This document shows, one piece after another, positions 21,755 through 33,677 of a stretch of DNA of 64,000 nucleotides (position 1 is the stretch's first letter; each line of letters begins with the position of its first letter). Position numbers and translations under genes: made by a program. The notes under the pieces are model-generated. The model ran no database searches and had not been told where the DNA came from. It saw nothing but the letters and a program-made list of their open reading frames with translations. The DNA is from Syncephalastrum monosporum B8922 (Eukaryota; Mucoromycota; Mucoromycetes; Mucorales; Syncephalastraceae): the NCBI GenBank assembly GCA_000697355.1, contig JNEN01000819.1, forward strand, positions 1 to 64,000, read 5' to 3'.

Positions 21755-23961
21755 TACGCACACGTACATACACACGCACTCTCCACTCCTCACCGCAGCC
21801 CAATGTAGCCCCAGCCCAGCCTAGCCCAGCCCAGCCAGTCAAACTGGCTGATTGGTTGGTTGTGGCCGGATGGGTGGGCTGCTTGGTTGCTTTGGCACCC
21901 GTAATTTTTTCAATTCTCCCGGCCCACTACACTATCGGCTGACCTATTATCCACTACCAGCTCCCTTCCCCTCCCCCCATTCACAACCCCCAGTACCCAA
22001 GTCCTTATCATTCGTCATCCCACTCACCTTCTTGTCTTTAGCATGATTTGCAAGCTGCCATCTCGGCCGCTCATGCTGCCGTCACTACCGGTGCCAAGGT
22101 CGCTACCTACATCCCTACCCCAGATGCTTCGCGTGTGATCCCCGATCCAGAATATCACCTTATCTATCAGACGCGCATGAAGAAACCCACCGCCCTGATC
22201 CGTTTCTCGTCCACCGTCGAGGACTGCATCGGCTGTCCCTACGTCATGGATGAAGAAGACGATGCGTTTCTGAAAAAATACAACGATGCACCCGACACAA
22301 CGCATCTGTCTGAGGACGATTTTGAAAAAGTCATGTGGCTGTACGAGTCCAATGTGAATCAGCACTGGCCTCACCTGGATGTGGTAATATGCTTGCACAT
22401 AAAAGAAGAAAAAGGAATTCATGCTTACCCGAACACAAAAAATTCCAAAAGGATGCATCACAAATCCCCTCGTTCGCCGACCTGCAGAATGTGATACCGT
22501 CCGATGATTATCCGATTCAGGACGAGCGTATACTGGAAACCGTGTACGGTCATTGGAAGACCCGTCGGGGGGAACGTAACGGTGACACTATCTTCCCGCA
22601 GCTGCGGTATGAAGACAAGCTAAAGAATGAGATCGCCCCGTACGTCTGCTTCCGCCGACGTGAGCAGAAGCCCGTGCGTAAGCCCCGCCGAACCGATCAG
22701 CAGTCGCTCGAACGGTTGCGGAAACTGCGCACAGAGATGGAATCGGCTCGCAACCTTCTCGAGATGGTGCTGCGACGAGAAAAGATCCGTAAAGAGGGCC
22801 TTGTGCTGGAGCATGCCGTGTTTGAAAAGCGCTGCAAGCTGCGTGAATTCCAGCGCCAGCTCGGCATCAAGGAAGACGAAGACCTCATGCCGGTCTCCAA
22901 AAAGAAGCGCAAGACATCCTTGGAATCTGGCTCGTCTGGGTATGTAAAGCAAAGAAAAAAGAACGAACAAAAAAAAAGAAGTTATGTCGGCTCATTCTTG
23001 CTTACACTTTTTAAACGACGTCACCTACTTAGTGCGACCATCAAGATACCGCTCAACAAACTCAAGCGGGATGGCTTCGACATCCGCCAAGAAAAGAATC
23101 CTCTTCAGCTTGCCATCCAAGCCGAACTGGCACGCAAGCAGGAGCAGGACGCTGGCTACGAAGATGTCACCGAGGTAAGTCCATTCTTTTTTTTTTAAAA
23201 AAAAAAAATGAATCGTTTCGCTCACTTTAGTATATTAGTGCCCCTATCAACCTTTTCCTTCGCCCCTCCCACTCCAATTCTACCAAACACTCAACCCTCA
23301 AGCCCAAAAAGCACAGCCCCGGTACCGCAAGCGTATTGGCCGTGGCGGTCGGGTGTTTATCGATCGCGCCGGCTTGCATACCCGCAAACGGCATCTGTCT
23401 GAAAGCTTACCGACCGAAGCAGAGCCCGTCTTCGATCGCTATCGGTTCGATGACTCGAGCGACGAGGACGGAGACGATGAAGAGCCGGTGGAAGTCGACG
23501 AGATGGACAGTACCTTCTTGCGCCATGCGACGCAGCTTCTGTCGGATACCGAACTCCGCAGCCTGATCACCATTCCGTTCCTGACCCCCCGGCGACCTAT
23601 CAACCACAGCACCCAATCCCCTTCCTCCGTCAACAACACGCCTAGCTCCACCACAACCTCACAAGTCGGTCAACCTACACCGGCCTCCACACCCTCGTCC
23701 TCGCCTGCGCTCAATCACTTGCAGAATGGCCGTCCCAATGCGGTTTCGCCGCTCCCGATGAAACGCCAAAATAGCCGCACCAAGATGACGCCACAGCAAG
23801 CCGCGGTCGCTATGGCGAACGGCATGATCGCCGCTAATATGGCAGCCGTCGTCAACGGCGGTCAAAGCAAGGCGATGCAAATGGCCATGGCCGCCGCCCA
23901 CCAGCAACAGCCCAGCACCTCACCGTCGCTTCCGCAAACTTCCCCCCACCTTTCCTCTTAA
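21512..23961 (+). CDS. EPL1: EPL1, Enhancer of polycomb-like subunit of the NuA4 histone acetyltransferase
   Basis: Exons 21512-21676, 22042-22383, 22452-22939, 23033-23174 and 23317-23961 give 593 residues. The EPcA signature starts MVSRFRVKKLSPKHPLPI and continues RSVPQIETGVEKEEEEE. After a 365-nt intron comes HDLQAAISAAHA, YIPTPDASR, ALIRFSSTVEDCIGCPYVMD and LPHL-like PHLDVDASQIPSF. Later segments include PQLRYEDKLKNEIAPYVCFR, a basic/coiled part (about 195-310), and RYRKRIGRGGRVFIDR, typical of the EPc C-terminal half. The tail is Ser/Thr/Pro- and Met/Ala/Gln-rich. EPL1 scaffolds the Esa1-Yng2-Eaf6 module and places it on nucleosomes to acetylate H4 and H2A. The start could be 21512 or the next Met at 21524, which better matches family starts. 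Confidence 0.95.
21724..21754. repeat. TA/CA microsatellite inside EPL1 intron 1
   Basis: A short TA run followed by about eleven CA units, within the unusually long first intron. Further downstream in the same intron is a CCCAGCC-rich stretch (about 21807-21840). Confidence 0.85.
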
Positions 23962-24283
23962 AAAATATTTGTCCCGATTCTGTACAGGATTTCCCTCTAT
24001 TTTTTTTTTTCTTTTTTGGCCTATCTTTTTAGGTTATTGTAGATACAACTTCTTGCTCCTCTCTCCTCTCTGACTCCCTCTCTTTTTCTTTTTCTTGCCT
24101 TTCCCTTCCTCTCCTCACCAGATTGTATACTTTTTATCTTCACTCCCATCCCATCCCAGTCTCCCTTTCTCTCGCTTTGATATATAATATAATACATACA
24201 GCATCTTTTCACATTTGTGATCCTTTATATCTCGGCTAGCTCTATTTGCGCTTGTCTACGCGTACAATAATGTGTCTATCTAT
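23962..24283. other. Convergent 3' flank, pyrimidine-rich
   Basis: 322 bp between the EPL1 and chitinase stop codons, dominated by C/T runs on the plus strand (23990-24180). No gene seen. Confidence 0.6.
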
Positions 24284-25631
24284 TTAATGTCCGTATCGAT
24301 GTCTGTCATGCGTATTGTGAACGTTGTAAGCCTTAAAAGCAGCCATATAATTTGCAGCACCCTCGTCGATGTTGCCACCATCGCTGTCGTCACCAATATC
24401 GACGCCACCGGAGCCCACGTCTGTAGGTTGCGCGCTGTCCGTATCAGCAGGCACATTCACAGCCGCGCTACCAGAAGCGGTAGATCCACTCGTGACCGCT
24501 GTTGTGTTCGGTTCGCCCGACGAAACTGTGGACGTGTGCGACACCGTGCCAGTGCTACTTCCATTGCTACCATGACTGCCGCTAGCACTGCCAGACACCG
24601 TGCTGTTGGATCCACCTGCGGAGGATGCGCCGTTATGGACGAGTTGGCCGAGCGCGACAGCAAAATTTGGCGAGGCCTCTGTGTTGCTATACGACTGCGA
24701 CGCATCCCAAACCGAGACACCGCCGTACGAGCTCGACTGCGAGATCTGGCTGAGAGCTTTGCTTAGTGTGTCGATCGGCACGTAGCCGCTTCCTGCGGCC
24801 GAGGGCGAGCCTGGGACACCCACAAGGATTTTGATGTCAGGGTTGGCCGAGCCCGACTTGGCCCACTTGTCCCAGGTATCAAAGTTGAAGGCCTTGTCGA
24901 TTGCGCAGAAGTTGTTGTAAAATTGGACGTTGACGGCATCAAAGCTGGCCTTGTTCAGCGTCTCACCGAGCGAAGCATCTGGGAACGGACACTGTGGCGC
25001 ACCGGTAATGTAGTAGGTTTTGCCCGCGTCGGATGCAAAGTGCTTGCGGAGCGCATTGACGAACGCAACATAGCCAGTCGAACCACCGCTTTCAATGTCC
25101 AGATCAAATCCATCCACGACTGCGTCACCGAAGGGACGGGTGTCGCTCGTTCCACCGCCAAACAGATTCCATAGCGTCTCAGCAAATTGTTCACCTTGAC
25201 TGTCGCTTTGGAAGCCGTAGCTACCCGTCGCTCCACCCAGCGAGAGAAAAATCTTCTTGCCATGGGCTTGACACTTCTTGATATCTGCCATACCATGCGT
25301 ATGTTAATGCATCGTAGAGTGGTGATATTTTACTCAACTTACCGCTGCTGACCTGCGGGCAGTCCAAGAGGTTAGTGTTGGGGAAATTGCTTCCCTTACA
25401 CGAGCTGGCGAGGTTCAGATCGGGCAGACTGCCAATGTTAAAGTTATTTACGAACGACATGAGAAGCGCATCTGTCGAGTCGTCGCAGTAGGTTGCCAGC
25501 GGCTGCTGGCCTCCACCCGAGTTTTGACCCCAATACTGTACGACACTGGGGGTGTCCGGAAAACCAGCCAGAGTGGTTGCTGCCAGGTAACCCGTGAGGG
25601 CGAGTGCAGTCGAGATAGCTACGTTCACCAT
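24284..25631 (-). CDS. Secreted GH18 class III chitinase
   Basis: Exons 25631-25343 and 25284-24284 give 429 residues. A signal peptide (about residues 1-22, hydrophobic [19 protein letters not shown]) precedes a GH18 barrel: [11 protein letters not shown], the [11 protein letters not shown] strand, and the catalytic DGFDLDIES (DxxDxDxE, proton donor E161). YNNFC and SVWDASQSY are later barrel strands. After about residue 320 comes a Ser/Thr/Gly-rich linker with an Asp-rich end. There is no C-terminal hydrophobic GPI signal and no chitin-binding module. Class III enzymes are plant/fungal-type chitinases that hydrolyse chitin through a substrate-assisted mechanism. Here they would serve wall remodelling or nutrition. 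The start ATGGTGAACGTA was preferred over upstream non-ATG extensions because it gives the signal peptide. Confidence 0.94.
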
Positions 25632-26027
25632 GATGATATGGGATAAAATAAAGTAGAATAGATGGATGCTCCGACTTGCTCCTCCTACTTGTCTTCTTTT
25701 ATATTCCACTTTTTTGCATCTATCATTACTGCTAAGTGTAACAACGACATAAATGACCATCTTCGTTTTGCAAATTCCATGGCCGTGTTACAACCTGCTC
25801 AAAGTCACCTTGATTCCCTCAAAATGGGATGCTCTCATATCAACACGCCATCAACGGTGTCTTGGATACAAATTGCTTTGACTTGCCTTTTCCAGATCAG
25901 CATCTCTTTTTCTCTTTTGTTTTGCCACTTGTTCTATGCAGTGAAATAAGCAACATCGTCATCATTGCGATCTTGTGAATGTGTATGTATATATTTACAG
26001 AAAATAGTTATAATGCTAGTGGATGAA
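25632..26027. other. Intergenic, chitinase promoter
   Basis: 396 bp between the chitinase start and the GCP2 stop codon (both minus). No gene seen. Confidence 0.5.
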
Positions 26028-29000
26028 CTAGATGCTAGGTAGGACGCGTCCAGCGTTGAATAATTTCATGTGATGCTCAAAGTTCTCCTGGATCTTATTC
26101 AGGATCCGGTTCGTCGCTTCGAAGCTATTCGTCGCAGATGAGCTGCCCGCTCCTCCTTTCGGAACACCTAGCAGGTTTGGCTTGTGGTGCTCTTCCATGG
26201 CCTCCAAGACTTGTGTGAATTTGTCGGATTGGGCTGCGAACGCGACGCATGCTGTCATCAGCTTATTAAAAATCTATTGGACTGCGTAAGCAAATTGTAG
26301 CAGACCGTCTGGGAAGGCTTACTCTTAGCAGCTTGGCATTGGTGAGCATACAATCCTTGAGACACGTGTCCAAAAAGTCAGAATGAAATTGAAGGACTTG
26401 ATCTACGGTGGAAACCTAAATTGTCACGTTTCCATGTCAATAAACATGACTCTTACACACATTCTGCTGGCTCTTTCTTTTTTTTTTTTTTTTTTTTACC
26501 TTCGTGAGATTGGATTGGAGTCGCCGCCAGTTCGGTTCTAGGACCTCATTGGTCACGTAATAAGCAAATTGCTGGCAAAAGATCAACATGTGATGCCGCA
26601 GCGAGAAGATGCGAAGCTTCCATTTATCGACCTCGGGTAGGGCAGAGCGCGCTTTCCAGAGCGCGTTCTTTTGCTTGACCCATGTCTTGCACAGAAGATC
26701 CTCGACATGCTTGAGATAGAGCAGGTGTCGAAAGAGGAGCTGATATTTCGTCAGTGCCTTGCGCGAGATGACGAGCGAAAGCGGGAAAGTCACGGTATAA
26801 TCGAGGGTCAACAAATCATAGCCTAGACACGTGATAAGTCGATCGTTGACAGACGGCTGGTTCGCACATGTGGGGATGGACATACCTGTCAGGACGTCCC
26901 GTGGATGACCTGATAAGCTTTGACTTCGTTCGAGCATCGTGCTCTGCATCGACATGTCATCGGACGGATCACCGCTGCTGCCCCATCGCGTGTTGTCAGA
27001 TGGTAAATTATCCAGACCAGCCACGTTGATAATTCGTAATAACTCGTCGACCAATTTGAGCTGACTCATGGATACTTTGAGGTCTTCTTTGAACGGGTCA
27101 TATGCTGCCACAGAAGATGAATTACGTAGCACGAGATCCATTAAGGATTGTAGACGTGTGAGGGGGATCTCGCGTGCTGGCTGTTTCAACTCTTCTTTGG
27201 CAAGATCAAGGAATGACGTCAAGAAGTCAGATTGATCGAGGAAGAAGTAGTGTTTGAGAGACCTGTACGCTTGTCAATTCTCCTCCTGTTTATGGTGCCC
27301 ATGCCAAAACTTACCGTAAGCGGGGGATCAGCTGTTGCTCTCGTAAAAGGAGATTGAGCAGGGTATGATTGGCGTACTTGTACGCAATCTCGAGGCTCTT
27401 GACAAATCTGTGGCTACGGTGAGTTTTCCTGAGCATCCATTGATTCTTCGTACTTGCCTTCCACCATTGACAGCTGACCAGGCTTCGCTACCCACGCCTA
27501 TTCGTGCGTCGGACGACTCCATGAAGGTCTGTTGCTGACGATGATCCGGGTGGTTGCCACTGTCAAGCATGGTCGTTTCCATGTCCTCAGGCTTGGCGAT
27601 CATGACACCGCACTCGCGCACGACATTCAGGTACTTGCCCGCCAGAAGGATCTTGGTTTTAAAAGGAACGAGGAAGCTGGGCACCAGCTTGTCACGCACT
27701 GTATACCGCATCTCCCAGTAGGCGTCGTTAAAGTCTTCCTTGAGATTCTCTTTTTTGACATTGTGTTTTTCCAGGACCATGAATTCACTATAGGGATCAA
27801 TGATTTCGCCACGGTAAATCCACGAATTCAGGATATCAAAGTAAGGCACCGAGGCGCGCGAGAGGAGATAAGCATAGAGCTTTTTGCAATGCGGGTCGCT
27901 ATGATTTGAATGGGTGCATGACGTTAAGATTCTTTCTCCTTTTCTTTTTCTGATTTCTGTAGTATGTACCCGCTCAAATTGACCAGCCGTTCGGCCAGGA
28001 TATTGAGGATAGCGCCTCCTTTCTCATGATCAGATATCCGGACTTGTTCGTCGTCATTCGCATGCAAGCCTTCCAGGACGGCTTCAAAGTCCAAGTCGTC
28101 GACGGAGTCACGTCGCATACGCAGCTGCCGAATCGCCATGGCGAGGTCATGCACGATTTTCATTTGCTGCAGCGTCTCTTGAGCATAGAACCAGAATTGC
28201 TGCAAGGTGAATCCGTTGGCCGTCCGGAACTGGTGCTCCAGTTGAGCCACGAAGGTCTCGTATTCCTAATAAAAACGGTGTACGCGCATTGGCATGCATC
28301 CACAAGCACATACGCTATAAGACTTACCTTCATGAGAGAGGATATCGCAGCACAGAGGGCATGATTGATGGAGCCGTATTCGTATCTTGAATATTGCTCC
28401 ACAAAGGCTTCGACTGACATGTAATAAGTCGCGAGAGGCAGCAGTTTTTCGACAAGGTGGCGCAAGCTGGGGTCGAGAGATTCATCGATGACATAGCGGA
28501 CATCGTCCCACGACGGCGCGTGGTCCTCTGTCCGGATACTATCGTCTTCCATAGGGTCGTCGTCGTCTTCGATGCCTTTGGGGTATACAATGTCGATATA
28601 GATGGCAGTGGTGCCCTAGACAGAGGGACGACATGACATGCATGAATGACACAGCATCTATGATATTGATATTTAAATGTATCCATCGCAGGGGCTTACC
28701 ATGAGGACGTAGAGAAGATCTTCTATCATGGCATATTCTTGGATACGTGTAGGGTAGAGACCAACAGGCCCTTTTGTACCGGCATTGGAGGAGCTCGTCT
28801 TTTCGGCGTGTGAACTGTGTGTATGCTTTCTTTTGCCAAGGCGAGAGCTTACATTGACACTGTGATCCCGCGTGTGTGCCTGCGAGTGAACGCCAAACGA
28901 CGTTGCATCGTTGGCATTGTCCTGAACATACGACTGATCAAGGGGTGAATTGGTCAGGTACGAAGACGGGCGATAAGACAGGCTGGAAGACGCGTCGTCG

Positions 29001-29314
29001 AGTGCTGAAGGATCAGTGTGTTTGGCAGCCAGCTGCGGGCTGGCTAAGGAGTTATGGCGAATGTTGGCAATCTTTTTGTTCATCTAGACAACAAACGCTG
29101 TATAAGCACGTAGCCCATTCATTGCGTGGTTTACCTTGTTGATCTGTGTTTCTGACAAGAGAATGCTGGCCCTGTTACTGTTTGTGCCGACATTGACGGT
29201 TGCTGAGCGTCGTTGTTCCCGTCTGTCGCCCGCAGTGGAAAGAGGTCGTTGGGATGGAGACGATGGCGGAGGTGTGCGTGCAGAATAACTTCGTGGACGC
29301 GACATGGCTGCCAT
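26028..29314 (-). CDS. Gamma-tubulin complex component 2 (GCP2/Spc97/Alp4)
   Basis: Ten exons (29314-29135, 29083-28700, 28615-28328, 28265-27970, 27898-27458, 27407-27315, 27262-26886, 26822-26500, 26415-26323, 26273-26028) give 906 residues. GRIP1-type elements include IEDLLYVLM, SGDPHCKKLYAYLL, SVPYFDILNSWIYRGEI, DPYSEFMV, and KILLAGKYLNVVRECG, which is diagnostic for GCP2. The GRIP2 part has SLKHYFFLDQSDFLTSFLDL, YDLLTLDYTVTFPLSLVIS and TVDQVLQFHSDFLDTCLKDC. GCP2 pairs with GCP3 and gamma-tubulin to nucleate microtubules at the spindle pole body. The N-terminus (about 1-175) is Ser/Pro-rich. Intron 5 is GC-AG (AAG|GCAAGT). Intron 7 (26885-26823, 63 nt) is open in frame, so its retention would add 21 residues, but splicing restores the family sequence. 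Confidence 0.95.
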
Positions 29315-30636
29315 AGTGTGTGTGTCTCTCTCGTCTCTCGTCTTTTTAGGTAGTGTTTCCTCGTCCACACGTAAAAGGCAAAAGGAAATAGCACAAAAGC
29401 AAGCAGGTCTATATTGAGAATTGGGGAGCGGAGCTGCACGCACTGCACCGCCTCGCTGGCCACCCAAGTAGATGTCCGGCTGCTCCCTGCGCGTCCAACC
29501 CATATGGTCAAGGGAAGACCATCCACTACATTGATCAATGGCAAGCGCATCGCACAGGAATAAAGTAGACTGAGCAGTGGGATCTGTTGATGATAATTGC
29601 CACAGCACATGGATATAATGGTAACCACTGAGCTAAGTGTCATATCATCACGTCATGCGGTGCAATGCACGCTGCTGGACATCATCTATATAAAATATAT
29701 GATGTGTGGAAACAGTCAGGAGATAAGCATTTATTGGCACACGATACTCTTGTTCCCGCATCGCAGATACTGTGAAACGACCAACAGTTTCCAGGATGCT
29801 TCCTTGATAGTCTCTTCGATGATTACCTTACGGGGCAAAAAGAGCTCATGGGTCCATTCGATAGATACTTTGATTCAGAAGCTGCAGTGACTGGCTGGCA
29901 AGTAGCAGTGAAAAGCCCAGGGCGGGTTGAGATGAGTGCCAGATTGAACGGTATGCAAACGTTCTCTCGTAAAAATACAAAGCACTGGCTAGGCTCAAAG
30001 CTTCTAGTCAAAAAGCTCTCAAACAGCGGACGGGGCCAGTGCGGTTTGATGTGGGTCGTAGGCTGCTTGAATTCAATTGAAAGCTTCCTATAACATATTT
30101 TCAACAATACTCCCTGCAGTGTATAAAGAGTATGCTTTGTAGTGCTTGCCACACAGAAATCGCTTATATGGATCGGTATGTACTCGTCGATGCTTAATGA
30201 TATGGTCTTTCTTGGAAAATCCATGAATAGATATGGGCCAGTTTCGAATAGTCAGCATGGAGAACTGTGAAGCATATTGTAACTGTGGCTCCGATACTGT
30301 TCAACATGACGAGTTCTTGTAGATGGTGAGCTGCGGCACAAAGTTTGCTTCATATACTTTATTTTTATATTATCCTTTGACTGCATGTAAAAGTGTGGAT
30401 CAAAGTTGTCTTCCACGACATGATACATACTATTGTGACTCTGAAGCAGAGCAATGAACTTATTGACGATGCCTGCACGATGCACGGCAGCAGAAGAGGG
30501 AAAAGTGGTGACGCAAAGCAAGAACATTCTATGAATACCACGTGGATATGCGGTATGTAAAAGGGGAAGTAAATGGTCTTATAAAGTTATGTCTTGTAGA
30601 TATGATAGAGAATACAGGAGAATTTATACACAAAAT
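29315..30636. other. Intergenic between GCP2 and the TBC gene; one unexplained open stretch
   Basis: 1.3 kb. The plus strand is open from about 29,780 to 30,093 and the minus strand from 30,224 to 29,823 over the same bases. Neither shows a motif I know. The plus-strand reading (FDDYLTGQKELMGPFDRYFD) looks protein-like and could be a decayed exon. Nothing else was seen. Confidence 0.4.
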
Positions 30637-33261
30637 TTAAACATAGCCGCGATACAAGCCTTGTCTAGGGTTTAAAGCATCGTCTCGTGCGGCTGTGGAA
30701 ACGAGATATTGTCGTTTTTCTTCACCGGGCGGTATATGATGACCCCCGGTGCTGTTGGTTCGCGCCATGGTCTTGAACCGGTTAGCAGGCGAAATTGAGG
30801 TCGAGTTATTGTTCATCATCTGTGAGAAGCGGTTAAGAAGCGAATTGGAGCGGGTGGGTGTTGTGGCGGTTGTCATGCGTTCGGAGGACACCGATCCACT
30901 GCGGCCCAGATGGCTCGCGGCCGCCGCGTGTGTGTCTCCTTCCATGCTGCTATTGCTGGGCCTCCGCTGCAATCGCGCGGATACCAAGCCATTCACAGCA
31001 CCCAGTTTTTGTGATAAACTGCGTGCAACCTCGCCTGTGCTGTTGCGTTTCCATGTCTCCTCACTCGTGCGGATCCCCCGCCGGAAGAGCTCGTCAAGGG
31101 ATTCCCGCGACTCTTTACGGAATGAGTCGAAGCTCGCGCGAGCCATGTCGGTGGTGTCGCGCAGCTTTTGCAGTCGACCGGACGCAGTGGAATTCATGGA
31201 CGAGGTGTCACTCCAATCGCTGGCAAATAGTCCGCTATTGCGTTGGTCGTTCACTCCCGGGACGACCTGGCCAGCTTCCAGCGCTTGCAGGCGCATGTCC
31301 CGGACTGCGTATGCAGTGTTCAGCACCACTTGGATATCATCAATGGGATAGTTCTATGTATGCATATGTATGAGCGGACCTTATGCGTCATGTGAGTCTA
31401 TGACCCTTTTCTTTTTCTTTTTTTACCTGGAGCAGTCGCACGTTCTCTGCGAAATCGCCTTTAAGAATCTCCTGGCGCACGCAGCTAAAAATAAATAAAG
31501 TGCATGAGTTTCAGGTGCAGGTGCGTACGAGTGACCAGTGACGCTTACAGTATCATGGCCACTGTGAAATCAAGCAAGAATTCGAAACGCATGTCGCTCG
31601 CTTCTGCTTGTGTATCACGGTCAGCTAAAATAGAGTCCCACAAGCGAATGACATCGGGTAGGTCCCATTCTTGGCAGCAGATGACGGTGATCCAGCGGAA
31701 GGCATAGTACTGCTCCTTGATATCTTTGCGACGCAAATCCCGCCACAATGGCTTATCGATCCAGGACAACCGTCGACTCATGCGGTGCAGAGTCGCATTG
31801 ATACCACTGCTGGCATCTTGGTCCAATGATCGGACAAAGTGATCACGCACGTCTGACATGAGGATCGTGAACACAAAAAAGGCATCGGCTTCTGCATATG
31901 CCTGATTCTCGGGATGGGGGTCTTTAGCAAAGACATAGTAAAGCGGGGCAAGTAGCTCGTTCATGCCCTGCACGTAGCCGACACCAGGGTTGAGCTTGGC
32001 GTAGATGAACAGGATACGCTCGACAGCTTCCCAATGGTAGTCAGGCTCACTGTCGTCATGGGGTGGAGGCGGAGTACCGTCGTGTGTGGCTGCAATGTGG
32101 GCTATCCGTCGAAACAGTGTGCGGCGATTGGGCACAGGCGGACAGAGCGGTTTGCAGTCCCGGATGTCAAGTGCCTTGCGTTTGTTGTTGACGACCGAAG
32201 CCAGAGGTGAATTCGACTTGAAGGCTGACGAGAATTTGCGCACGATGTTGCGCGGAGAAGATGCCATGTCGGCACCGGAGGCGGACGAATGGACTGAGCT
32301 GCGCGAGTTGGACCGTGAGCGGCCATCGACATTGTTGGCCTTTAATGACTTTTTCGAAGCAGCGGAGGAGGAGCGCGGTCTGCCCATGAAGCCAAAGGAG
32401 AACCTCCGTGTGCGCTTTGTGTCGTCGTCGCCACCCCCTGCTCCTGGTCCTCCTGGTCCTGACGTGCCAAGTGGATCCGTGTCCTGTCTGTTGTGATGGT
32501 CGTCATCCTGCTTGGGCGGAGATAGCGGATTCAAAGGGTTACGGGGCACGTGCATTTGGAAAAATGCAATATCGGGCAACGTCCGCCGGACGTCCTTGTC
32601 GATCTGCTCGAGCGTCGTGTTGTCGTGGAAATACGAAGCCCATTGCGACCCTGGGTTGGCATTCAAAGGCTGGATCTATGCGTCAGTTCGTGGTCCATGA
32701 TGTACAGATATCCCATGCTTTTCATTACATGATCAGTGGCGGGAGGAGCGTCTCCCGGCTCTTCCAGCAAATCCTTGACCCAGTTCTGTGTATAACAATC
32801 AAAAACATCAGCGTTATTAACTAGCGGTCGAGAGTACGGAGAATGGCACAAGGACGGTGACATACATAGTAGCACAGGCGTTGAGACGACAGGACGGAGT
32901 CCCACATGCGCTTGTCCGGTGGCAAATAACCGAGAAGGACTTTCCATGCTGTAGATCGTAATCCCGGGTCATCAGGTATACCTGGAAGATAGCAAGCAAG
33001 GATAAGCAAGCGAGCGCTTCAGCTCGTCGAAATGAAGAGAGGGTCTACCGTGGAATGCAGTGTCGCGGAATTGCTTCATGTCGATGACGGGCTTCCAATC
33101 GTGTTCCAAGTCGTCGAACGCATCCTGCGAACTTAACGTATCTTCAAAGTATTGTACTCTACCGGGTAGCAAGCGAGAGAGAGAGCGAGAGCGGGCTTAG
33201 TTGGCGATATGCACCGAGTAACGGACCCTGTGATTTACCTCTCTTTGTAGTTCGAGTCCAT
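30637..33261 (-). CDS. TBC-domain Rab GTPase-activating protein, TBC1D13-like
   Basis: Exons 33261-33239, 33158-33049, 32981-32866, 32785-32729, 32675-31549, 31484-31427 and 31353-30637 give 735 residues. TBC landmarks: GIPDDPGLRSTAWKVLLGYL (the R of the motif before the WK, across an intron), NPGSQWASYFHDNTTLEQID, DVRRTLPDIAFFQ, NPGVGYVQGMNELLAPLYYV (the YVQGM Gln finger), and ICCQEWDLPDVIRLWDS. The combination DHIQPLNANP ... YFHDN and the late GDFAENVRLLQNYPIDDI match TBC1D13, a Rab35/Rab10-type GAP. A Ser/Arg-rich insert of about 120 residues splits the TBC domain, and a Ser-rich C-terminal tail of about 180 residues is added, so the protein is nearly twice the animal length. It is predicted to act on endosomal or exocytic Rabs. 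Confidence 0.9.
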
Positions 33262-33677
33262 GAGCAAAGGAGAAAAGTATGAGACGCAGGAAAAAAAAAG
33301 CCCGGGCTGGTTAAGTTCAGTCTTTTTCTTTTGCAGCTTTTCTCCAGAAAAATGAAAAAATCACGCATGCAATGCGGGGGTGGGTGGGTACCTTCCCAAA
33401 ACTGTACACTTTATCTAAACCCCTCTTAAGACCCCTCCCCATTCTTTCATCAAATAATGGTAACTTTGTTAAGCTCATTAATATCATTCAAACAATATCG
33501 AAAGTTTGTAATGTAGTAAATGCTAATAGCGCATGTCGGGCTATTTTTGGAAGATCGACCCTCGACAGTATACGTATCATATCTTGGCAGAAAGGATGAA
33601 ACGCAATCTTTGCATTGGTGTTACATTCGACTCGACGCATATCCCATCGGCCCTCCTTGCGCATTCATTCTGATTAT
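33262..33677. other. Intergenic, promoter of the TBC gene
   Basis: 416 bp between the TBC start and the MFS stop codon. AT-rich right part. No gene seen. Confidence 0.5.
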
